From: JAKACA01 sp963735115
Lineage (GTDB): Bacteria; Actinomycetota; Acidimicrobiia; Acidimicrobiales; Bog-793
Assembly: GCA_963735115.1 (NCBI GenBank)
Contig: CAVTJR010000001.1
Coordinates: forward strand, 1,644,903 to 1,708,902
DNA: 64,000 bases
Direction of reading: 5' to 3'
This document shows, piece after piece, positions 41,839 to 51,442 of this stretch (the first letter of the stretch is position 1; each line of letters begins with the position of its first letter). The notes beneath the pieces are model-generated. The model worked only from the letters and a program-made list of their open reading frames with translations, made no database searches and was not told the origin of the DNA. The translations under genes were made by a program, and so were the position numbers.

Positions 41839-44296
41839 GTGCGTAATCGGTCGAGGGGTCGGTCGCTCACCTCCGGCGGCAAGCAGTCGGTCGACCGCGA
41901 GCAACGGCGCTTTCACCGTGGGGCGCTCCTCGCCCTCGGTGCCCTCCTCGTCGGCGCCTCGGCGTCGGCCCTCGGTGATCGGACGTGGCAGTCCTACGTG
42001 CGCACCCAGCAGGCTCAGGCGTCCGGAACGACAGCTGCCGGGGCGTCGGCGACGCTGACGAGCGCGTTGCAGCGCGACGGAGACTTCACCGGCACGGCCT
42101 CGACGCTCTTCGCCACCACACCCGGGCTCACGAACCGACAGCTCGCACGATGGTTCTCGATACTCGACGCACGCGTCCCCTATCCAGGGGCCCTCGGACT
42201 CACTTACATCGAGGTGGTCCCACCCACTCGCCTGCATCACTTTGCTGCCATTACCGAGTCGGACCCTCCCTTCGGGCTCCCCCTCCACGGTCGCTTCTCG
42301 GTCACCCCCACCGGCTCACCGGGCCCGTATTGCTTGACCCGGTTCGGTGTCGTCGCAGTCGGCAACCTTCCCGCCAAGCTCTCAACCTCGCTCCTGGTTC
42401 GCTTCGCCTCCTACGTCAACCCTGACTTCGACTACTGCGCTCAACAAGTCAAGTCGTTGCTGACCGCCGCCGCCTCGACCGGTAGGGCGACCGTGTCCAC
42501 GATCGCTTCGCTGTTCAGCGAACCGATCGTCGGTGCACCCCGGGTGGCCCCGACGTCCTTCCTATCCCAAAGCGGGCTCATGGCGGTCTTCTCACCCGTG
42601 TATGCCGGCGGGCTCGTCCCGAAGACGGCCCCGGCACGGCAACAGGCCCTGCAGGGATGGGTCCTCACCCTCTTCGATGCAGCACAGATCCTTGCCCCGG
42701 TGTTCCAAGGCGAGCACGCCGCAGGCCTCGCGCTCGAGTACCGCAACCCCGGTGGGACCATCGTGCCCATCCAGCAGCTGGGCACCCGTCCGGCGGGGGC
42801 GGTGTCCGACACGCTCCGCCTCGGCGACAACGGGTGGGAAGCCGCCTTCACCCCGTCTGCTGTCGGGGCGGCCGGAGTGCCCGCCTCGGAGCAGGGTCTC
42901 GCCGTCCTCGCCGTCGGGCTACTCGTCTCCATGCTCTTGTTCCTGCTGATCCAACTGCTCAGCCGGTCGCGCTCACGCGCCCTCGACCTTGTCGACGAGC
43001 GGACGCGGGAGCTCGAGCATCAAGCGTTCCACGACGGGTTGACGGGGCTGCCGAATCGGACGCTCATCTTCGATCGCGCAAAACAGATGCTGGCTCGCGC
43101 CGAGAGAGACCACCTGCCCGTCGCCGTGCTGGTGATCGACCTCGACGGCTTCAAGCTCATCAACGACTCATACGGCCACGACGCCGGCGACGAGCTGCTT
43201 CGCGCCGTGGCTGCACGCTTCGTGGTCACTACGAGGGCATCGGACAGCATCGGGCGCTTCGGCGGTGACGAGTTCGTCGTCCTCGCCGAGGGCTCGTCGG
43301 TGGCGGTAGGCGCGGAGCTCATCGCCGAACGCCTGCTCGCCGTCCTCAACGAACCGTACGAGCTTTCCGGCGGCCTCAGGATCTCGATGGGAGCCAGTAT
43401 CGGCGTGGCCACCGGGTTGCGCCCGAGCGCCGAGCAGCTGATGCGGGACGCCGACGTGGCGCTCTACGAGGCCAAGTCGCGCGGGCCGAACCAGTACGTG
43501 ATCTTCGATCCGGACTTGCACACGGCTCTGTCGGATCGGATCGAACTCGAGACCGAGCTGCGGACGGCGCTCACCCTCGGACAGTTCCGGGTGCTCTACC
43601 AACCGATCCTGAACCTCGATGACGGATCGCGGAGTGATCTCGCCGGCGGCCTTCGTGCCTGCCCTCGAGGAGTCCGGGCTGATCGCAGCGGTCGGAAGGA
43701 TCGTGCTCGAGGAGAGCTGCCGGCAAGTGAGCGCTTGGCACGACGCAGGCTACGGCGGCATCGGCGTGTCGGTGAACGTGTCGGCGCGCCAGCTGGAGTC
43801 CGACGCCCTCGTCGTCTGCGTGCAAGAGACCCTGGAGCGTTCAAGGCTCGAGCCTGGCCTGCTCACCCTCGAGATCACCGAGAGCACGATCATGCGCGAC
43901 ACCGACGTCACGGTCCGCAGGCTCGATCAGCTGAAGGAGTTGGGGGTCACCCTGTCGATTGACGACTTCGGGACGGGCTACTCATCGCTGGCGTACTTGC
44001 AACGGTTCCCCGTGGACGAGTTGAAGATCGACCGCTCCTTCGTTTCGGGCGGGACGGCATCGGCGGATCAAGGTGTGTTGATCCGAGCACTCGTGCAGCT
44101 GGGTGGAGTGCTCGGATTGAAGACCGTTGCGGAGGGCATCGAGGCTCGAGATCAGCTCGGGCGCCTTCGGGAAGCGGGCTGCGCCTGCGGCCAGGGGTAC
44201 CTGTTCGCCCGCCCGCTCGAGGCGTCCGCCGTCGAGGGCTTCTTCGCCCAACACGGCATTTCGTCCGATCGAACGGTCGGCTTCTCGCTCACCTGA
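41839..44296 (+). pseudogene. CHASE-GGDEF-EAL protein, frameshifted inside the EAL domain
   Basis: From GTG 41839 the protein has a first membrane helix (about residues 28-46), a CHASE-like periplasmic domain, a second helix (about 355-375), and a GGDEF domain with GRFGGDEF at residues 473-479 and an upstream RASD inhibitory-site motif. The EAL domain begins LYQPILNLDDG, then the frame is lost near 43620-43635. It resumes in the +1-shifted frame at RGVISPAAFVPALEESGLI and runs intact to 44296 (IDDFGTGYSSLAYLQRFPVDELKIDRSFV). The 15 or so residues that should hold the catalytic E-x-L-x-R are missing. The diguanylate cyclase half could still be made, with a scrambled tail to 43962. Confidence 0.8.
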
Positions 44297-44566
44297 GCGG
44301 GTCGTGGTCCGCGGATGGGCGATACAGCCACGTGCACCGTCTCACACGGTGGGCGCCCGCCGATGCCTGCCAAGGACTAGGGAAATCCCCGATTCGATTC
44401 GGCGGCACCGTCCCTACGGTGAGTGACACAGTCCCGCCGGTGACGTCGCCTGAGGGTGACCCGGCACTTCTCGGACATATGAGGAAGGGGTACAGATGGA
44501 CATCGCCTGCGGGTGTCGTTTGCCGTGCGACCGGATCGGCGCGGGGTCGCTAGGGAGGAGGAAGCC

Positions 44567-45245
44567 ATGAAGGCAAGAGCGGGGCGCCCACTAGTCGCCG
44601 TCGCCGTCGTGTGCGCTGTGCTGGCTGTCGGCGTGACGACGGCGATCGCTGCCGCCCCCAGCCCACGGGCAAGCACCGTGTTCCACGCCTGCCTCAAGGA
44701 CGGGACGCTCTCGAAGGTGGGCACGAGTGCGAAAGCCTGTGGTTCCGGCTCCCTCGCCGTCTCCTGGGACAGGAAGGGCCCGCGGGGAGCCAAGGGATCG
44801 CCCGGAGCACCTGGAGCGCCCGGAGCCAAGGGAGCAACGGGAGCAACGGGAGCCACGGGACCGAGCAACACCATCTTCGTGTCTGCCACGAACGTCCACG
44901 TCCCTGCGACTCTTGGCAGTGTTCTCGGCCTCATCCTTCCTGCGGGCAGCTACGTCGCGAATGCGGATTCTGTCGCTCGAGGACGAGAGTGCAAGCAATA
45001 GCTCCGATTTGACCGAGTGCACGCTCACCCTCGGCACGGCCAGCGACAGTGTCGATGTCGGCCTTCTCGGACCCTCGAGCACACCTTTGAATTACGGGGC
45101 GATGTCATTGACAGTGGCCGGCACGATCACCGCCACCGGCGTTGCCGAGGTGAAGTGCGTCGGCGCCGGGAAGGATGGGAACACCTACGCCACCTCCGTC
45201 TATATCACCGCAATCGAGTCCGGCAAGGTAACAGCGGGGCTGTAG
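44567..45245 (+). pseudogene. collagen-like surface protein, frameshifted
   Basis: The ATG at 44567 follows GGAGGAGG. A signal peptide (GRPLVAVAVVCAVLAVGVTTAIAA) and a short mature segment precede about ten G-x-y triplets (GPRGAKGSPGAPGAPGAKG...), then a beta domain (LGSVLGLILPAGSYVANADSV). There the frame closes at 45001. One base later, a frame beginning EDESASNSSDLTECTLTLGT continues the same domain to 45245. A single inserted base near 44971-44980 explains both halves. It is either a broken gene or a sequencing error. Confidence 0.75.
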
Positions 45246-45366
45246 CAAGCGGGAGTCGATCCTCGATAACCATCAAGAGGGGCAATCGCTATGAGTGAGC
45301 CACCGCGCCGGTCGGCGTGGTGGCTCACTCGTGCTGTGCCGGCGAGGCGGGAAAGTCGAGAAGTGA

Positions 45367-45663
45367 TCAGCCGCCCGCCATCGCGCCGATCACGAAGAAT
45401 GGCTCGGCTCCCGTCGTCACGGCGTCGGGCAGCGGGGCGTCCGGCGGTTCATGGGAGAGGTCCTCCTCGCAGGCGAAAAAGCGCACGAACGCCCGGCGCT
45501 GCTGGGTAACGGGGTCGCGCAAAGTCCCTTGCAGCACCGGATAGCGGGCCTCGAGGGCGTCGATCAACGCTCGCTGAGTCGGCTGACCGGGGACCTCGAG
45601 CTCTACCTCCCGATCCACGTGTGCGAGGTTTCGCAGGTGCGCCGGCAGCCGGACGCGGATCAC
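45367..45663 (-). CDS. MoaD/ThiS-like sulfur-carrier protein
   Basis: A 98-residue ubiquitin-like protein ending in the diagnostic Gly-Gly (VIGAMAGG). It begins VIRVRLPAHLRNLAHVDREVELEV and has ALIDALEARYPVLQGTLRD, the MoaD helix region. Such proteins are thiocarboxylated at the C-terminus and donate sulfur. The GTG at 45663 overlaps the stop of the BNR-propeller gene (GTGA), so the pair is translationally coupled. No other molybdopterin or thiamine gene is near, so a dedicated partner role is more likely than housekeeping MoaD. A longer upstream frame is not coding. Confidence 0.87.
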   Translation of the reverse strand: MIRVRLPAHLRNLAHVDREVELEVPGQPTQRALIDALEARYPVLQGTLRDPVTQQRRAFVRFFACEEDLSHEPPDAPLPDAVTTGAEPFFVIGAMAGG

Positions 45664-46775
45664 GGCAACGTCTGGACCTCGACCGACAGAACGGCCGGCA
45701 AATCCCTCACGATGGGCGCCCAGCTGTTGCCGGCGTCGGCTGAAGAATAGACCTGGCCCCCTGTCGTGCCGAAGTACACGCCGCAGGAGTCGAGCGAGTC
45801 CACGGCCATTGCGTCGCGGAGCACGTTGACGTAACAGTGGCTCTGCGGAAGCCCCTTCGTGAGCGGCTCCCACTCGTTGCCGCCGGTCCGGCTGCGATAC
45901 ACACGCAATTTCCCGTCTGGCGGAAAGTGCTCCGAGTCGCTCTTGATGGGGACGACGTAGATGGTCTCCGGCTCGTGCGCGTGAACATCGATGCAGAAGC
46001 CGAAGTCCGAGGGTAGGTCACCGCTGATCTCATCCCAGGACTCGCCGGCGTCGTTGCTGCGCATGACGTCCCAGTGCTTCTGCATATACAGGACCTCGGG
46101 GCGCGACGGGTGCATGGCGAGGCGGTGAACGCAATGGCCGACCTCGGCGTCGGCGTCCGGGATGCCCTCGGATCGGAGACCGTGGTTCACGGGACGCCAC
46201 TTCTCCCCACCGTCGTCGGTGCGGAAGACGCCAGCGGCCGAGATGGCCACGAACACGCGGTCGGCGTCGCTTGGATCGACGAGGATCGTGTGCAGGCACA
46301 TGCCACCGGCCCCCGGCTGCCAGGACGCCCCCGATCCATGGCCGCGGAGTCCTGCGAGCTCGCGCCAGTTCTGACCGCCATCGGTAGATCGGAACAGCGC
46401 CGCGTCCTCGACGCCGGCGAGGACGGTGTCGGGATCGGTCAGCGATGGCTCGAGGTGCCAGACGCGGGCGAACTCCCAAGGGTGCGGCGTTCCGTCGTAC
46501 CACTGGTGCGTGCCGGTCACGCCGTCGTACTGGAACTGGTTGCCCACGGCCTCCCAAGTCGACCCGCCGTCGTCGGAGCGTTGGATGACCTGCCCGAACC
46601 ATCCGGTGGACTGCGACGCATACAGTCGGTCGGGGTCAGCGGGAGAGCCCTTGACGTGGTAAATCTCCCAGCCACCGAAATGGGGACCGTTGATGTCCCA
46701 GCTCTGCCGCTTGCCGTCCGACGTCAGAACGAAGGCGCCCTTCCGCGTGCCAACGAGCACTCGTACGCCGCTCAT
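45660..46775 (-). CDS. BNR/Asp-box beta-propeller protein
   Basis: A 371-residue soluble propeller beginning MSGVRVLVGTRKGAFVLTSDGKR. Asp-box repeats (S/T-x-D-x-G-x-x-W) occur repeatedly: RSDDGGSTWEAV, RSTDGGQNWREL, RTDDGGEKWRPV, RSNDAGESWDEI, SSADAGNSWAPI. There is no signal peptide. GGGAGG lies five bases before the ATG at 46775. Exo-alpha-sialidase annotation is common for this family but the sialidase residues are not evident. Its coupling to a MoaD-like carrier is the main clue to function. Confidence 0.88.
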   Translation of the reverse strand: MSGVRVLVGTRKGAFVLTSDGKRQSWDINGPHFGGWEIYHVKGSPADPDRLYASQSTGWFGQVIQRSDDGGSTWEAVGNQFQYDGVTGTHQWYDGTPHPWEFARVWHLEPSLTDPDTVLAGVEDAALFRSTDGGQNWRELAGLRGHGSGASWQPGAGGMCLHTILVDPSDADRVFVAISAAGVFRTDDGGEKWRPVNHGLRSEGIPDADAEVGHCVHRLAMHPSRPEVLYMQKHWDVMRSNDAGESWDEISGDLPSDFGFCIDVHAHEPETIYVVPIKSDSEHFPPDGKLRVYRSRTGGNEWEPLTKGLPQSHCYVNVLRDAMAVDSLDSCGVYFGTTGGQVYSSADAGNSWAPIVRDLPAVLSVEVQTLP

Positions 46776-47710
46776 CTGTACCTCCCCAGGCTCTCGCAGC
46801 TCTTGCCCGACAGGCGGTCGTGGCACAGTGCTGTCGTCATCGGTTTACAGGCATAGACGACTCGACCCTCCCAAACTCATCGCGACTCGCGATGGAGGAA
46901 CGGTAGCCCACTGGTCGTCCGCGCCGCGAGTCCTTCCAGATCGCGAGCGGTCTCGAGATGGTGAACCCGCAAGAGCTCTTAGTGGGCATCGTATGTGTCT
47001 ATTCACACTGTCTCTACTGCAACTCCTACTTGCTATCTCCGTCGCTGGTACGCGCATCCTTCACGGCTGGACGGCGGCTCGGCGGAGACGATCGCGATCC
47101 TCTGCCAGTGGGCAAGGGAGCTCGGAGCGCCCCAGGAAGACCGAGTCCCTCAGCCGGGCGTCCCGCCGCTGTCCGGATCCTGCCTGCGGCTGCAGGCTGA
47201 CCGTTACCAGACTGCCTGCGAGATGCTGTCGGTCACGCGGACGCTAAACCGGCCGGGTACGATCACCCGGCCGGTCGTCGCAACATCGGATGACTCCATG
47301 GTTGAGAGGTGGCACATCCTCCCGTTGAGCTCGGAAGTGCCCGGTCGGCTCCAGTCGACCACCCGATGATCGATTCAGTTGTCCAGCCTCACCTTGCCTC
47401 TTGTCCGTCGACTTCCCGGGAACGGGTGCGTATTCGTTCAAGAGTGCGTTGCTGAGGTGCCTTTACCTTTCCGTCCTACTGTCGGTTCGCCCCCCGGCGA
47501 ACCTGTCGGATGTGCCAGCCTGCTCCGGCGTCCGGCGGGTGTGCGCCGCATGCCGGTCTGTAGTACAGCCGCCGCGCATCGTCGACGCAAGTGGACGGGT
47601 GGACAAGGTGTGGACAGGCAGTGGGCGGTGTAGGCGATCTGTGGACTTCCTGTTAGGGAGTCGGATCTTGCCGGTCGCTCGAGGATGGGCAGAGCGTTCC
47701 TCTCCCTTGA
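46776..47710. other. gene-free stretch with two strong hairpins
   Basis: No frame here has both a ribosome-binding site and protein-like composition. Two perfect inverted repeats stand out: ACCGGCCGGGT/ACCCGGCCGGT at 47248-47275 (11-bp stem, six-base loop) and GGTTCGCC/GGCGAACC at 47484-47503 (8-bp stem, CCCC loop). Either could end leftward transcription from the methyltransferase gene, but neither has a U-tract. Confidence 0.5.
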
Positions 47711-48445
47711 TCAGCGCGGCTTCTTCGCAACACCCAATACGCGTCTTGTGGAGAGGAGCAAGGCGACCTCGGCCTCCTGAGCCAGGCTTTGCAACCCAGC
47801 GTCATGGGGGTAGCGGGGCGCATCGGTCAAAGCGCGCTCGTAGATCGCGCGCTCGCGGGCTAGCCAATCCGGCCGCTCCTCGACGCTGACGACCAGGAGC
47901 CCAGCCGCCTCGAAGAGAGCTGCGAGATCTGCCAGGCGCTCGGACTCCTCCCACGTCGTCAGCACGGCGCGGCCAGCAGGCCTGAGCACTCGACGAACCT
48001 CGGCCAGCACCCCGATCTTGTCAGTCATGAGCTGGATGGCATCGACGCAGACGATTCCGTCGACTGAGTCGTCGGGCAGGGTCGTGTTGGCGGCGTCGGC
48101 CACGACGTAGTTGACCTGAACGTCAGGGGCGATGTCGGCGGCTCTCGACCTGGCGTGGTCGATGCCGACGGCGGAGAAGTCGACACCAACCAGGTCAGCA
48201 CCGATCTGGCGGGCCAGCCACAGACCCGGGCCACCGCGCCCACAAGCGAGGTCGAGCAGGGTACGGCCTCGGCATTCCGCCAGCAGTACGGCGATGTCGT
48301 GAAGACCGTCAAGGGTGATGAAGGAAAAGGCATCAACGCCTGGAGGGAGGTCACCGCCGAGAACCCGCTGAACCCACTCGCTCGCGGCAGCCTCGCGGAA
48401 GAGGGTGTCAAACACCTCGGCTGACAGTGGCGGCCCTTCGGCCAT
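47711..48445 (-). CDS. class I SAM-dependent methyltransferase
   Basis: A 244-residue methyltransferase. The SAM-binding motif I is TLLDLACGRGGPGLWLARQIGADLVGVDFS, motif II/III is VVADAANTTLPDDSVDGIVCVDAIQLM, and VLRPAGRAVLTTWEE is motif IV. It is of the UbiE/COQ5-like small-molecule type. The substrate is unknown. It stands alone, with a gene-free stretch downstream. Confidence 0.88.
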   Translation of the reverse strand: MAEGPPLSAEVFDTLFREAAASEWVQRVLGGDLPPGVDAFSFITLDGLHDIAVLLAECRGRTLLDLACGRGGPGLWLARQIGADLVGVDFSAVGIDHARSRAADIAPDVQVNYVVADAANTTLPDDSVDGIVCVDAIQLMTDKIGVLAEVRRVLRPAGRAVLTTWEESERLADLAALFEAAGLLVVSVEERPDWLARERAIYERALTDAPRYPHDAGLQSLAQEAEVALLLSTRRVLGVAKKPR

Positions 48446-48532
48446 GCGGGCATCGTATACACACCTTTGAGAGGCGGAGGACGATCGACTCGGTCGCTCT
48501 TTCTGTCCCAGGGTCGCCGTCCGCGTGGTCGC

Positions 48533-49300
48533 TCAGCTCCTCAGGTGGTTCTCGAAGAAGGTGAAGACCTTGCCCCAGCCGTCCATCGCCTGCTCGGGTC
48601 GGTACATGAGGGTGTGGTAGTAGAAGAAACCGTGCCCGGCGCCGTCGTAACGGTGGAACTCGTAAGCCTTGCCGTGCTTTGTCAGCTCCGCCTCGTGCAG
48701 ATTCACCTGCTCAGGGGTCGGGTGCTGGTCGTCGTTGCCGAACAGCCCGAGCAAAGGGGCACCGAGATCCTTCGTGAGCTCGATCGGTGCCACGGGACGG
48801 GCCGGGCTGAGCTGGTCGTCGGACATGACCACCCCGCCTCCCCACAGGTCCACCGCGGCAGCAAAGCCGCTGACCTTGGACGCCGCCAGCAGGGCGTGAC
48901 GTCCACCGGAGCACGAACCGATGATGCCGACCTTGCCGTTGGAGCCAGGCTGACCCTGTAGCCAGCCGAGCGCCGCCTCGCAGTCCGCCACGACGCTGGC
49001 GTCGTGAACACCCCCCTGGGCGCGGACGGTGGCTGCGACATCGTCGGGGCTGCCGTGGCCGAAGCGGCAGTACAAGTCGGGACAGATCACCATGTAGCCG
49101 TGACGGCCAAGTCGTTCTGCGAACTCTTGGGAGAACTCGTCCCAGCCCGGCATGTGGTGCACGAGCGCGACGCCGGGAACGGGGGCACTGGCTTCCGGTC
49201 GCACGACATAGGCGTGCAGCCGATCGCCTCCCCCGCCTGGGTAGGACTCGATCGAGGCGGTGATCGAGACGTCTGCGTCGGTTCTAAAGGAGTTCCACAT
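48533..49300 (-). CDS. dienelactone hydrolase family protein
   Basis: A 255-residue alpha/beta-hydrolase of the dienelactone hydrolase family. The nucleophile elbow is IIGSCSGGRHAL, with Cys as nucleophile as in true dienelactone hydrolases. Also present are VALVHHMPGWDEFSQEFAERLGRHGYMVICPDLY, FGNDDQHPTPEQ (Asp) and DGAGHGFFYYH (His). The ATG at 49300 has GGAAAGG upstream; an open frame to 49402 is less likely. Family members open lactones in aromatic degradation, but no such operon surrounds it. Confidence 0.88.
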   Translation of the reverse strand: MWNSFRTDADVSITASIESYPGGGGDRLHAYVVRPEASAPVPGVALVHHMPGWDEFSQEFAERLGRHGYMVICPDLYCRFGHGSPDDVAATVRAQGGVHDASVVADCEAALGWLQGQPGSNGKVGIIGSCSGGRHALLAASKVSGFAAAVDLWGGGVVMSDDQLSPARPVAPIELTKDLGAPLLGLFGNDDQHPTPEQVNLHEAELTKHGKAYEFHRYDGAGHGFFYYHTLMYRPEQAMDGWGKVFTFFENHLRS

Positions 49301-49516
49301 TCCTGCGCCTTTCCCTGGAAGTGACTCGATTCTGCTCGGACGAGCGCCCGGTGTCACCTGGGCGAGATGCCTGCGCCCGCGTGAGGGCTTGCCGGCTTGC
49401 ACGAGAACCTCCAGCCGGGCGAGACTGACGAGCGTCCCAGCGGCGGGCGCCTACCACCCCTCCGCAGTGGCCGGGGAGTGCCACGCCCACGCGACGCTCG
49501 CGGGGCAGACTTGCGC

Positions 49517-51007
49517 ATGGGTTCCGACACGTCGAAGCGATCGATCGGACTGCGTCCGATGCGGTCAGGCAAACGATTCGCCACGGGCATCTCGAGCCTG
49601 GCCCTGCTCGCCGGGATGTCCGGCGGCGGGGCCGCGGCAGCAACGACGCTCTCGGCCGGCCCGCGGGCGATGCCAGCGAAACACGTCTTGGCCGAGAGCG
49701 AAGGCGCCAGGACGGTGACCGGCGCCGACTCCAACTGGACCGTGTATCACGCCAACCTCGGCGGCTCCGGCGCCGCACCGGCGGGCCTCAAGCTCCTCTC
49801 GGTCCGCCACGCCTGGACGTCGCCCGCGCTCGACGGGAACCTGTACGGGGAGCCCCTCGTTTGGGACGACAGGGTGTACATGGCCACCGAGAACGACACC
49901 GTCTACGCCCTCTCGGTCTCGAATGGGCACGTCGTGTGGAGTCGGCATCTCGCCACTCCCGTCCCCTCCGGCGACCTGCCCTGCGGCAACATCGGGCCGA
50001 CGGTCGGGATCACCTCGACACCGGTGATCGACACCGCCCGGGGCGAGATCTTCGTCGTGGCTGACGAGCTCGTGAGCGGCCGGCCCCGCCACGAGTTCTA
50101 CGGGCTCAGCACTGCAGACGGGGCCATCATCGTTAAGCAGCACGTTGACCCGCCGGGCGCCGACACCGCTGCCATCCTCCAGCGCGCCTCGCTGACGCTG
50201 GACGGCGGCGAGGTCGTCTTCGGGTTCGGAGGCAACTACGGCGACTGCTCCAGCTACCACGGGTGGGTCGAGTCGGTGCCGGTGAGCGGGGGCAAAGCCC
50301 ACTTCTTCGAGGTGGACGCGCACGCCGGTGACTCGCAGGGCGCCATTTGGATGGGAGGCGGGGCTCCCGTGCTGAACGCCAAGGGAGACGTCTGGGTGGC
50401 GGCCGGCAACGGCTCGGTGCACTCGCCCGGCCGTTACGACGACAGCGACTCCGTCCTCGAGCTGTCGCCCTCGCTGAAGCTGCTGCAGGTCTTCGCGCCA
50501 TCGGATTGGTACGACGACAACGCCAACGACCGCGATCTGGGCTCATCGGTACCGGCAGTCCTCCCTAACGGCCTCGTCGTGCAGGCGGGCAAGTCGCAGA
50601 CTGTGTACCTCTTGCGCGCCTCCCGGCTCGGCGGCATCGGCGGACAGGTTGACGAGAAGACCAACATCTGCGGCAACGACGTGGACGGAGGCGTCGCCTT
50701 CTCGGGCAGCACCGTGTACCTGCCCTGCGAGAACGGTGTGATGGCAGTCGCCACGGACGCGAAGACGCTGAAGCTGAGGGTGCTCTGGCAGACCCCGACA
50801 GGCGCCGGCGGGCCGCCGATCCTGGCTGGAGGGCTCGTGTGGACCATCTCAAGCGGGAACCTGTTCGCCCTGAGTCCGCGCACCGGCAAGGCAGTCGAGC
50901 GGTTCTCGATCAACGGCGCCGCCACCGACTTTCCGACTCCGTCGTTTGGAGACGGTCACCTGCTGGCCATCTCGAACGACCAGGTGTACGGCTTCGTCGA
51001 GCGGTGA
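49517..51007 (+). CDS. PQQ-like beta-propeller protein, probably exported
   Basis: A protein of about 496 residues from ATG 49517 (or 482 from ATG 49559). After a basic start, ISSLALLAGMSGGGAAAATTLSA looks like a signal peptide or anchor. The rest is a propeller of PQQ/quinoprotein-dehydrogenase-like blades: GNLYGEPLVWDDRVYMATENDTVYALSVSNGHVVWSRHL, GITSTPVID, IWMGGGAPVLNAKGDVWVAAGNGS. Catalytic quinoprotein residues are not evident, so it may be a binding scaffold. Start choice is uncertain because neither ATG has a strong ribosome-binding site. Confidence 0.8.
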   Translation: MGSDTSKRSIGLRPMRSGKRFATGISSLALLAGMSGGGAAAATTLSAGPRAMPAKHVLAESEGARTVTGADSNWTVYHANLGGSGAAPAGLKLLSVRHAWTSPALDGNLYGEPLVWDDRVYMATENDTVYALSVSNGHVVWSRHLATPVPSGDLPCGNIGPTVGITSTPVIDTARGEIFVVADELVSGRPRHEFYGLSTADGAIIVKQHVDPPGADTAAILQRASLTLDGGEVVFGFGGNYGDCSSYHGWVESVPVSGGKAHFFEVDAHAGDSQGAIWMGGGAPVLNAKGDVWVAAGNGSVHSPGRYDDSDSVLELSPSLKLLQVFAPSDWYDDNANDRDLGSSVPAVLPNGLVVQAGKSQTVYLLRASRLGGIGGQVDEKTNICGNDVDGGVAFSGSTVYLPCENGVMAVATDAKTLKLRVLWQTPTGAGGPPILAGGLVWTISSGNLFALSPRTGKAVERFSINGAATDFPTPSFGDGHLLAISNDQVYGFVER

Positions 51008-51022
51008 TCTCCGCCGGCGACC

Positions 51023-51310
51023 TCAGTGAGCGAGGCCGGGTGGCATCGTCTGAGGATGCCCATAGGCCGTAAGGGCGACGAAGCCGCCGAAGACGACGAT
51101 CGTCATCGCCGCCAATAGGCACACCTTCCACGTCTCCGGCTCGCCGGCGGGCGGACGCGGCTTCGGGCTTGCCCGCACGAACGAGATGCTCGTGACGAGG
51201 AGAAGCCATCCGAGAGCGAGGAGGAAACGAAGCGACAGCTTCCAAGACCGAGCGTCGTGAGCGGCCGGACGATCCTCTGGCGCCGTACTCACGACCCGAA
51301 ACGCTAGCAA
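51023..51310 (-). CDS. small two-helix membrane protein, unknown
   Basis: A 95-residue protein with two predicted transmembrane helices, about residues 28-46 (LRFLLALGWLLLVTSISFV) and 62-82 (VCLLAAMTIVVFGGFVALTAY), joined by a Pro/Lys-rich loop. The true start may be the GTG at codon 7 (VSTAPEDRP). It is convergent with the propeller gene and divergent from metY. I recognise no family. Confidence 0.55.
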   Translation of the reverse strand: MLAFRVVSTAPEDRPAAHDARSWKLSLRFLLALGWLLLVTSISFVRASPKPRPPAGEPETWKVCLLAAMTIVVFGGFVALTAYGHPQTMPPGLAH

Positions 51311-51386
51311 CGCCGGTCGCCACCGAGTCCTGCCCCCTCAGCCGGGGTGGTTTCAGCGTCCGGGCTGGAATCGGCCGTCGTCACCC

Positions 51387-51396
51387 GGCTTAAGCC
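51387..51396. promoter_or_regulatory. GGCTTAAGCC palindrome before metY
   Basis: A perfect ten-base palindrome 46 bp upstream of the metY start, overlapping the shared bipartite motif that begins at 51392. It may be an operator half of that region. Confidence 0.35.
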
Positions 51397-51423
51397 ATAA
51401 CGTCGATGTATACAGTCAGGAAT
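51392..51423. promoter_or_regulatory. bipartite motif shared with 22390-22421
   Basis: AAGCCATAA, 13 bases, then AGTCAGGAAT, ending 19 bp before the metY ATG. TACAGT at 51411-51416 inside it could be the -10 box of metY, in which case a protein bound here would block the promoter. The same blocks with the same gap occur at 22390. Confidence 0.55.
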
Positions 51424-51442
51424 TCTCGCTAGCATCCAGCTG

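Noticed and set aside
44960..44990. Programmed frameshift in the collagen-like gene
   Set aside because: No slippery heptamer or downstream stem is evident; an inserted base is simpler.
46990..47247. Small membrane protein starting at an ATG near 46990
   Set aside because: No ribosome-binding site, and the frame turns into Arg/Ser-rich text after one hydrophobic stretch.
51311..51442. SAM riboswitch in the metY leader
   Set aside because: The gap is short, the conserved core of SAM-I/IV or SAM-II is not present, and the likely -10 box lies too close to the start codon to leave room.
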